From positions 1 to 13,579 of the forward strand of contig SBFV01000130.1 in assembly GCA_006227775.1 (NCBI GenBank): 13,579 bases of DNA, given 5' to 3'. Shown one piece after another: positions 7,673 to 13,579 of this stretch (position 1 is the stretch's first letter; each line of letters begins with the position of its first letter). A program made the translations under genes and the position numbers. The stretch is from Gammaproteobacteria bacterium. GTDB lineage: Bacteria > Pseudomonadota > Gammaproteobacteria > Chromatiales > Chromatiaceae. The notes under the pieces are model-generated. The model had not been told where the DNA came from and ran no database searches. It worked only from the letters and a program-made list of their open reading frames with translations.

Positions 7673-7722
7673 GAGCGTTTTCTCCCCCCCGTCCCCTCAC
7701 GGGGTCTCAAGCTGCAAAGGCT

Positions 7723-7740
7723 GTCACTTGCCGCAGTGAC
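7723..7740. promoter_or_regulatory. Palindrome GTCACT-N6-AGTGAC in the transglycosylase leader
   Basis: A perfect 6-bp inverted repeat (7723-7728 and 7735-7740) with a 6-base centre lies a few bases downstream of the predicted transcription start of the lytic transglycosylase gene. It could be an operator for a dimeric repressor or a small hairpin at the 5' end of the mRNA. No regulator is recognised from the sequence. Confidence 0.35.
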
Positions 7741-7752
7741 GCACACCTTCAA

Positions 7753-7782
7753 ACTATAGTCAGTGATTGGCGGAAATGGCAA
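7753..7782 (-). promoter_or_regulatory. Sigma70-like promoter of the lytic transglycosylase gene
   Basis: On the minus strand TTGCCA (7777-7782) is followed after 18 bases by TATAGT (7753-7758), each matching the sigma70 consensus at five of six positions. Transcription would begin near 7746, giving a leader of about 73 bases before the ATG at 7672. The surrounding stretch is more AT-rich than the genes on either side, as expected of a promoter. Confidence 0.55.
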
Positions 7783-7850
7783 GATATTCCTGTGGAAGGA
7801 TCGCATTCTTCAGGTAACCTGCCTATTCGGGACAACCCTGATATTGGCCA

Positions 7851-7886
7851 CCACTGGCGGTCCGGCGCCTTGATTCCCGGCAGTGG
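7851..7886 (+). promoter_or_regulatory. Inverted repeat in the leader of the mechanosensitive channel gene
   Basis: CCACTGGCGG (7851-7860) pairs with CCGGCAGTGG (7877-7886) at nine of ten positions, with a 16-base loop. It sits about 30 bases before the ribosome site of the channel gene. There is no T-run, so it is not an intrinsic terminator. It could be an mRNA leader hairpin or an operator. I found no convincing plus-strand promoter between 7783 and 7850. Confidence 0.35.
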
Positions 7887-7927
7887 AGGGGGGACCATAA
7901 TCCGATCACCCTTACCGGAGCGAGCCT

Positions 7928-10900
7928 TTGCCCCCGATTCGCCTTCTCGCCATCCTCCCGATCCTGGTCACCCTGGCCTTGATCGCCCCGCCAGCTCAGC
8001 CCGCGACAGACCAACCCGATCCCGTCAAAGCGGATGACAAGCGTCAGCCCGGCGCTGAAAGCCTTGACGTCAAAGGGGACCCGGCCGCCACCGTGCGCTT
8101 CCTCGAAAGTCGCATCAAAGAACAGGAATCCGCCAGCGGCGCCGATGCCGAGGCCGCCAAGCGACTGGTGGAGCAATATCGTAAGGCCCTGAGCAACCTG
8201 GAAGCCGTCCGCAACCAGGAGGCCAAATCCTCCTCCCTGGCCCAGACCGTGGAAACGGCACCGGCGGAGATTCAGCGCCTGCGCAAGGAGGTCGAGAACT
8301 TGCAGACCAAGGCGGAGGCGAAACCCGCGTCCCCTCCCCCCGAAGCCACCATCGCCGATCTCGAACAGCAATTGGTCAAGGAGGTAGCCGACGAGGCCGC
8401 CCTGTCCGCCAAACTCGCTGATCTGGACAAGACCCTCCAGGATTGGCCCCAAAGCCTGGCCACCGCCCGCCAAAGCCTCCAGGACACCCGCAAGGCCCTG
8501 GACGACTTGGTCAAGGAAGTCGCCCAACCAACCACGGAAGGGGAGACCGCGGCCATGAAAGAGGCCCGCCTGCTGGTCCAGGACAGCCGCCAGCGGGCCC
8601 TGCGCGCCGAACTGCTGCGGCTGGACCGGGAGGTCCTCTCCCAGGGTATCCGCGAGGACCTGCTGCGGGCTGAGCGCGATAAGGCCCTGCTCGAGCTGAA
8701 AAGCATCCAGGCCCGCGCCCAAATCCTGCGCGAAGCGCTGAGCAAGCGACGGGTCGCCGAGGCGGAACGGGCCCAGGAGGAGACTGCGGTGGCAACCCGC
8801 GCCGCGGAGGGACGCCATGCCCTGGTCGGTGAACTGGCGGCGGCCAACGCCGCGCTTTCCGACCAACTCGGCGAGGCCAGCAAGGCCCAGGGAAAACAGA
8901 CCGAGGAACTGAACCAGATCCGCACCCAGGCGAAAAAACTGGACGAGGAATACCGCAACACTCGCCAGCGCATGGAGGTATCCGGTCCCAGCGAGGCCAT
9001 GGGGCAGATCCTCTTGAGCAGCCGCCAGCAACTTCCGGACATCGAGGAACTCCAGAGCGCGAACCGCGAACGGGAAAAACGTATTTCCGCCGCCAGCCTG
9101 CGGCAGATCCGTTTCAGCGAAGAACTGCAACAGCTCCGCGACCTGGATGAACGGCTCCAAGAGCTGCTCAAGAACCTGGCCCCCGCGGAGTTCACCCCCC
9201 AGCTCGAGGCCCAGGTGCGGGAACAACTGGAACGTAAGCGGGAACTGCTCGGCCAGGCCCTGGAGGCCAACCAGGCTTACCTGCGCCTGCTCAGCGAACT
9301 GGACTTCGCGGCCCAGGAAATGCTCACGACGGTCACCACCTACCAGGACTTTCTCGCCCAGCACCTCCTCTGGACCCGCAGTGCTCCGCCTATCCTGGAG
9401 GCGGAAGCCTTCGCCTCCATCCCCCGGGGCCTGCGTTGGCTCCTGTCGCCGAATCACTGGCTGGAGGCAAGTTCGGTCCTGGTGCAGGAGGCCAGCGACT
9501 CGGTCCCCTTCTGGTTGACCCTGATCCCGCTGACCTGGCTGATTTTTCGGGGCCCCGCCATCAAGCGCTCCCTCCTGGCCCTGGCGGAGCCCTTGCGTCG
9601 GGTCCAGACCGACAGCTTCCGCTTCACCCTGGAGGCACTGGCCCTGACGGTCCTCCTCGCCATGCGCTGGCCCCTGCTGATCGCCGCCCTGGGCTGGCGA
9701 CTGGACGCCTCATCCGCGGCGACGACCTTCAGCAAGGGGCTGGGCATGGCCGCGATCGCCATCGCCCTGAGCTTTTTCTCGCTCCGCTTTCTGCACTTGC
9801 TGTGCCTGCCCGGCGGGGTGGCCGACCGGCACTTCCGCTGGACCGGTGTCACCCTGACCCTGATCCGGCGCAACGTGAGCTGGGCCTTGGCCACGCTGGT
9901 CCCCTTAGGCCTGATCACCGCCCTGCTCTTCCATGATCCCGACGCCAGCTTCGGCCTGGGGCTCCAGCGCCTCAGTCTCATCACCCTCATGCTGGGTCTG
10001 ACCTATTTCCTCGGCCGGCTGCTCCACCCCCGCGCCGGTATCCCCCAGGCCTACCTCCGCGCCCACCCGGATGGCTGGTTCAACCGCCTGCGGCATCTCT
10101 GGTATTTCGGCTTCCTGGCGATCCCCCTGGGACTGATCCTGCTCGCCCTGGTGGGCTATGTCTACACCGCCGGCATCCTCCTAGACTCCTTAGTGCAACA
10201 GCTCTGGCTGTTCCTGGCCCTGGTCATCCTGCAACAATCCATCCTGCGCTGGCTCGGACTGACCCGGCGCCGGCTGGCCCTCCAGGCCGCCCTCGATGAC
10301 CACCTCCATCCCCCGGACGACAAGAAGACCGGGGCACTCCATCCCGTCGCCGAGCGGCGTATGGAACTGGCCAGCCTGGACGAGCAGACCCGACGCCTGC
10401 TCAACGCCGTCATCTTCGTCGCCGCGCTCCTGGGCCTCTGGGCCATCTGGTCCGAGGTCATGCCCGCCTTCACCCGCCTGCGGGACTTCACCCTCTGGAC
10501 CTACATGGGCATGGAGGGTGGCGAGGAGAAGCTCAAGAGCTTTTCCCTCGCTAGCGTCGCCTTCATCCTGGCAACCATTACCCTGGCCACTATCGCCGTG
10601 CGCAATCTTCCGGCCCTGATCGAAATTCTGCTCCTGGACCGCTTCAAGGTCTCACCGGGGGCCCGCTACGCCATCAAGACCCTGACCGCCTACGCCCTCA
10701 TCGCCATCGCCGCCCTGATCGTCTCCGATACCCTGGGCATCTCCTGGGGCCGGGTCCAATGGCTGGTGGCCGCCTTGGGCGTAGGCATCGGCTTCGGCCT
10801 GCAGGAGATCGTGGCCAATTTCATCAGCGGCCTCATCATCCTCTTCGAGCGCCCGGTGCGGGTGGGCGACGTGGTCACCATCGGCGACACCACGGGTACG

Positions 10901-11371
10901 GTCACCAAGATCCGCATCCGGGCCACCACGGTGCGCAACTGGGACCGCCAGGAACTGCTGGTGCCCAACAAGCAGTTCATCACCGGTCAGTTGCTTAACT
11001 GGACTCTGAGCGACGCCCTCAACCGCATCGTCATCCGGCTGGGCGTCGACTACGGCGCCGACGTGGGCCTGGCCATGCGCCTCATGGCGGAGGCGGTGGC
11101 GGAAGACCCCCGGGTCCTGAAGGAACCAGAGCCCACGTTCATCTTCGAGAGCTTCGGCGACAGCGCCCTGCTGCTTCAGGCGCGCTGCTTCGTCCCCGAC
11201 ATCGATGACCGCGCCCCGGTCACCTCCGAACTTCAGCAAGCCATCCTGCGCAAATTCCGCGAACACGCCATCTCCCTGCCCTTTCCCCAACGCGATGTCC
11301 ATCTGAAGGGTTCCGACCCCCTGGAGGTGCGGATTTCCAAGCCAAAGGAAAATTCCCTCGGCACAGCCTAG
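7928..11371 (+). CDS. mscK: MscK/KefA-like large mechanosensitive channel of the MscS superfamily
   Basis: This inner-membrane channel opens under membrane tension to release solutes during hypo-osmotic shock; 1147 residues, matching E. coli MscK (1120) and MscM (1107). The start is TTG at 7928 with GGAG seven bases upstream; no nearby ATG exists and the signal peptide begins here (hydrophobic residues 5-20, cleavage near AQPA, 23-26). Residues about 45-485 form a long charged, heptad-rich periplasmic coiled coil rich in Ala, Glu, Gln, Leu and Arg. From about 525 to 960 I count some 11 hydrophobic segments. The pore helix and MscS beta domain are clear: GFGLQEIVANFISGLIILF near 953-971, then RPVRVGDVVTIG, TKIRIRATTVRNWDRQE and LVPNKQF near 1012. 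MscK and MscM cannot be told apart by eye. Transcribed alone, divergent from the transglycosylase gene. Confidence 0.9.
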   Translation: MPPIRLLAILPILVTLALIAPPAQPATDQPDPVKADDKRQPGAESLDVKGDPAATVRFLESRIKEQESASGADAEAAKRLVEQYRKALSNLEAVRNQEAKSSSLAQTVETAPAEIQRLRKEVENLQTKAEAKPASPPPEATIADLEQQLVKEVADEAALSAKLADLDKTLQDWPQSLATARQSLQDTRKALDDLVKEVAQPTTEGETAAMKEARLLVQDSRQRALRAELLRLDREVLSQGIREDLLRAERDKALLELKSIQARAQILREALSKRRVAEAERAQEETAVATRAAEGRHALVGELAAANAALSDQLGEASKAQGKQTEELNQIRTQAKKLDEEYRNTRQRMEVSGPSEAMGQILLSSRQQLPDIEELQSANREREKRISAASLRQIRFSEELQQLRDLDERLQELLKNLAPAEFTPQLEAQVREQLERKRELLGQALEANQAYLRLLSELDFAAQEMLTTVTTYQDFLAQHLLWTRSAPPILEAEAFASIPRGLRWLLSPNHWLEASSVLVQEASDSVPFWLTLIPLTWLIFRGPAIKRSLLALAEPLRRVQTDSFRFTLEALALTVLLAMRWPLLIAALGWRLDASSAATTFSKGLGMAAIAIALSFFSLRFLHLLCLPGGVADRHFRWTGVTLTLIRRNVSWALATLVPLGLITALLFHDPDASFGLGLQRLSLITLMLGLTYFLGRLLHPRAGIPQAYLRAHPDGWFNRLRHLWYFGFLAIPLGLILLALVGYVYTAGILLDSLVQQLWLFLALVILQQSILRWLGLTRRRLALQAALDDHLHPPDDKKTGALHPVAERRMELASLDEQTRRLLNAVIFVAALLGLWAIWSEVMPAFTRLRDFTLWTYMGMEGGEEKLKSFSLASVAFILATITLATIAVRNLPALIEILLLDRFKVSPGARYAIKTLTAYALIAIAALIVSDTLGISWGRVQWLVAALGVGIGFGLQEIVANFISGLIILFERPVRVGDVVTIGDTTGTVTKIRIRATTVRNWDRQELLVPNKQFITGQLLNWTLSDALNRIVIRLGVDYGADVGLAMRLMAEAVAEDPRVLKEPEPTFIFESFGDSALLLQARCFVPDIDDRAPVTSELQQAILRKFREHAISLPFPQRDVHLKGSDPLEVRISKPKENSLGTA

Positions 11372-11751
11372 GTTAACCAGTGACGCGGCAAGGCCATGCG
11401 TAATGATGGGTAGCCTCCTCGCTGATACATGGCGGCGTGGCTTATCTTTAGCGTTGCCGCGCCGAGCTTGGTCAGCCCCTGGAGAATGGCCTGGCGCTCA
11501 AGGGATACAGATCTTGTCAATGCGCACCCAACTGGGCTTCGGCAAATACCCTTGAGCGTGGCGGGTGGCGTCGATCAGGCTCTGCGGAGCGGGCTATGGC
11601 ACCGAGGTAATGGCCAGTACCATTAAATCTCTTTGACGGGGATCTGCAGGAGGACCTTCGCTCCCCAAAGGGGGCTGCCAGTCATCCCTCCCGGGCCTCC
11701 TTCTCACTCGGGGGCGGATAACAGCCCCCACATCCCGTCGCCACCTCGACC
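11372..11751. other. Gene-free interval between mscK-like and ligase genes
   Basis: These 380 bases carry no intact gene. The minus strand holds the remains of a PemK/MazF-type toxin (separate entry). A perfect 6-bp hairpin, GGGGGC (11710-11715) with GCCCCC (11724-11729), lies about 22 bases beyond the ligase stop but has no T-run on either strand, so it is at best a weak or Rho-assisted end for the ligase transcript. No intrinsic terminator for the channel gene is visible. Confidence 0.6.
11446..11632 (-). pseudogene. Decayed PemK/MazF-family toxin gene, C-terminal half
   Basis: Translating the minus strand here gives blocks in the order typical of PemK/MazF endoribonuclease toxins. RDLMVLAITS (11632-11603) corresponds to the conserved DLxxxAxTS strand. 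YLPKPSWVRIDKIC (to 11507) corresponds to the LxKPSxxKxxxI strand, and LERQAILQGLTKLG continues in a shifted frame to about 11446. The frame is broken twice: an in-frame TAG at 11594-11596, and a frame change at about 11503-11507. Dropping one base there would give DKICTLERQ, the expected family motif. The N-terminal half of the toxin fold and an antitoxin gene are not recognisable upstream, where only about 120 bases separate it from the ligase stop. It cannot encode a working toxin. Identification rests on motif memory, not a search. Confidence 0.55.
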
Positions 11752-13579
11752 TTATCCCCTGGACCCAGCCACCAGCGCCATCAATTCCGCCTCCCCGATG
11801 ACCCGCACCCCCAGCTTGCGCGCCTTGACCGCCTTGGCGCTGGTGGAGTCGGGGTCGGCGAGCACCAGCAGGTCCAGCCCCGCGGTCACGCGGTCCACCA
11901 GGTCGATGCCCTGGGCCGCCAGGGCCGCCTGGTAGTCGGCCTTCTGCTTGCCGCTGGGCAGGCGGCCGCTGATGCACAGGGTCTGGCGGGCACCGTTGGG
12001 GGTGGCGTGGAGGTCTTCCGCCGGGGGCAGGATCTCCACGCCATTGGCGAGGAGCTTGTCCATCACCGGCGCCAGGGCGTCGATGGCGTCCTGGATGGGG
12101 CCGCCCAGGTGGGGCACCCCGGCGCGGGCCGCCAGGGCCGGGTCGCGTAACGTGCCGGCGCGCCAGTCGTCCAGGCGGTCCAGGTCCCCCCCGGCGGCGG
12201 CGATCATCAGCTCCACCCGGCGCTGGCCCAGGCCCTCGATGCCGAGGGCGCCGAGGAACTGGCTCAGGCGCAGGGTGCGGGTGGCGTCGATGGCGGCGAG
12301 GATGCTGGCGGCGCGCTTGGCCCCCAGGCGCAGTTCCTTCTCCGGGTTGATGATCAGTGCGGCCATGGCCTCGGCCTGGTCGCGCAGGCGGTAGAGGTCG
12401 CCGGCGTCCGCGATGGCGAAGCGCTCCACCAGGGCCTCGAGGACCACGTCGCCGATGCCGCGGATGTCGAGGCTTTTGATCCAGCGCGCGATCTTGCCGA
12501 GGGACTTCTGCGGGCAGGCGCGGTTGCGACAGGCGAGGATGGCGCCCTCGCTCCCGCCGGTGGTGACCTTGCGCCCGACCGCGCCACCACAGAAGGGACA
12601 GACGCTGGGCACGGGGATGGGCCGGCGCTGGGGCGGACGCGCGGTGACGCGGATGATCTTGGGGATGATGTCGTTGGCCTTGATCACCCAGACGTGGTCG
12701 CCCAGGGCCAGGTCGAGGCGGGCGATTTCGTCGAAGTTGCCCAGGGTGGCGCTGCTGACGGTGGTGCCGCCGAGGTTGACCGGGCGCAGTTGGGCGGTGG
12801 GGATGAGGGCGCCGGTGTGGCCGCCGCTGATGAGGACATGCTCCACCACGGTCTCGGCGCCGGCGGAGTCGAACTTCCAGGCGATCTGACCCTTGGGGCG
12901 GCCGGCGGTGGCGCCGAGGTCCCGCTGGGTGGCGAGGTCGTCGATCTTGAGCACGATGCCGTCGATCCAGAAGGGTAACCGGTCGCGGCCGCGGGCGACC
13001 TGGTGGAAATAGGCGACGGCGGCGTCGGCGTCGGCGCACACCCGCTGGGGGATGAGGTTGAAGCCCAGTTCCGCCAGGCGCGCGGCCTTGGCGGTCTCGC
13101 TGGCGAAGCGCACCGGCTGGCCGTCCCGCGTCTCGTCGAGGTCGAAGGCGTAGCTGGTGAGCAGGTCGCTCTGGTGGCCGTTCTTGCGCCCCATGATGCC
13201 GTTGCCGGCGTTGCGGGGGTTTTTCCGCCGCTGGGGGTCGACCCGGGTCCAGTTCTCCACCGTAAGAATGACCTCGACGCGCACGGCGCCGGTGAAGCCG
13301 CCCGCGGGGGTGCCGGCCCAGGCGGGCAGGCCCTGGAAGCGCAGGGCGTTGGCGGTGATGTCCTCGCCTACCGTGCCGTCGCCGCGGGTGATGGCCTGGA
13401 CCAGGCGGCCGTCGCGGTAGTAGGCGGCGGCGCTGGCGCCGTCGCCCTTGAGGCTGGCGTGGAGGGCGCCCCCGCCGGCCTTGTGGTGCCATTGGCGGAA
13501 TTCGGCCTCGGCGTTGACCTTGTTCTGGCTGCCCATGGGGAGGGCATGACGGGCCTTGGTGAGCATGTCCTCCCCGGAG
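11752..13579 (-). CDS. ligA: NAD-dependent DNA ligase, divergent LigA-like, 5' end outside window
   Basis: This enzyme seals nicks in duplex DNA using NAD+. Domains in order, numbered from the first in-window Met (13566): nucleotidyltransferase with LKGDG (adenylated Lys40), TRGDGTVGEDITAN, RVEVIL and NPRNAGNG; then FWIDGIVLKIDD and IAWKFDS; an OB fold with HTGALIPTAQL and GDHVWVIKANDIIPKI; a four-Cys zinc finger (CPFC and CRNRAC); HhH repeats around GALGIEGLGQ; and a C-terminal BRCT domain beginning ISGRLPSGK. In E. coli LigA the active Lys is residue 115, so about 75 N-terminal residues (domain Ia, which binds the NMN end of NAD+) should lie beyond 13579. The frame is open to the edge, and GGAGG sits too close to the 13566 ATG to act as its ribosome site. 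Divergent points are Ser in place of the usual Glu two residues before the Lys, and ISGGHTG in place of QVGRTG. It may be a second ligase rather than the housekeeping copy. Confidence 0.85.
   Translation of the reverse strand, partial: SGEDMLTKARHALPMGSQNKVNAEAEFRQWHHKAGGGALHASLKGDGASAAAYYRDGRLVQAITRGDGTVGEDITANALRFQGLPAWAGTPAGGFTGAVRVEVILTVENWTRVDPQRRKNPRNAGNGIMGRKNGHQSDLLTSYAFDLDETRDGQPVRFASETAKAARLAELGFNLIPQRVCADADAAVAYFHQVARGRDRLPFWIDGIVLKIDDLATQRDLGATAGRPKGQIAWKFDSAGAETVVEHVLISGGHTGALIPTAQLRPVNLGGTTVSSATLGNFDEIARLDLALGDHVWVIKANDIIPKIIRVTARPPQRRPIPVPSVCPFCGGAVGRKVTTGGSEGAILACRNRACPQKSLGKIARWIKSLDIRGIGDVVLEALVERFAIADAGDLYRLRDQAEAMAALIINPEKELRLGAKRAASILAAIDATRTLRLSQFLGALGIEGLGQRRVELMIAAAGGDLDRLDDWRAGTLRDPALAARAGVPHLGGPIQDAIDALAPVMDKLLANGVEILPPAEDLHATPNGARQTLCISGRLPSGKQKADYQAALAAQGIDLVDRVTAGLDLLVLADPDSTSAKAVKARKLGVRVIGEAELMALVAGSRG

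Noticed and set aside
7823..9457. Minus-strand open frame of 544 codons opposite the channel's coiled-coil region
   Set aside because: The Leu/Gly/Gln-rich composition is what the reverse of a Glu/Gln/Lys/Leu coiled coil gives. It lacks domain motifs, and the plus strand encodes a recognisable protein.
13255..13300. Apparent loss of the RGE motif in the ligase adenylation domain
   Set aside because: Realigning shows RVEVIL matches the usual RGEVFL with Gly replaced by Val; the Arg and the catalytically important Glu are both present.
11594..13492. Minus-strand open frame of 632 codons overlapping the ligase in another frame
   Set aside because: It is a Pro/Arg/Gly-rich shadow of the ligase coding strand. 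Only its last dozen codons, past the ligase stop, carry signal, and that belongs to the toxin relic.

Overview
The window is GC-rich and densely coded, in the style of a Gram-negative proteobacterium: a periplasmic iron-binding protein, a lipoprotein lytic transglycosylase with an LTGC lipobox, a KefA/MscK-type channel with a large periplasmic domain, and a WbpE-type nucleotide-sugar aminotransferase. A gammaproteobacterium is my best guess from the gene types. No rRNA or tRNA is present to confirm this.

Layout. (1) 26-3894, plus strand: a compact ferric-iron ABC importer operon, with binding protein (fbpA), fused double permease (fbpB) and ATPase (fbpC). fbpB and fbpC overlap by 17 bp. fbpC begins with an unusual Pro-Ser/Pro-Gly low-complexity leader encoded by two abutting hexanucleotide arrays. 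(2) 3983-4210, minus strand: a small DUF2061 membrane protein with its own promoter. (3) 4498-5598, minus strand: a PLP-dependent DegT/DnrJ-family aminotransferase very like WbpE, with no other sugar-pathway gene beside it. (4) 5713-5752: a textbook intrinsic terminator ending the transcript of (5). (5) 5798-7672, minus strand: an MltD-like lytic transglycosylase lipoprotein whose last two LysM domains arose from a recent internal duplication. (6) 7673-7927: a divergent intergenic region with a sigma70-like promoter for (5), a palindrome just inside that transcript, and a leader inverted repeat before (7). (7) 7928-11371, plus strand: an MscK/KefA-like mechanosensitive channel starting at TTG. 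(8) 11372-11751: an intergenic stretch holding the decayed C-terminal half of a PemK/MazF-family toxin gene on the minus strand. (9) 11752 to beyond the right edge, minus strand: a divergent NAD-dependent DNA ligase with adenylation, OB, zinc-finger, HhH and BRCT domains. Its N-terminal Ia domain would lie outside the window.

The genes are mostly ordinary chromosomal envelope, transport and repair functions in independent units rather than one system. I see no complete undescribed system. The points worth a second look are the G-quadruplex-capable repeat at the start of fbpC, the toxin relic next to a divergent ligase, the recent LysM duplication and the orphan WbpE-like enzyme.
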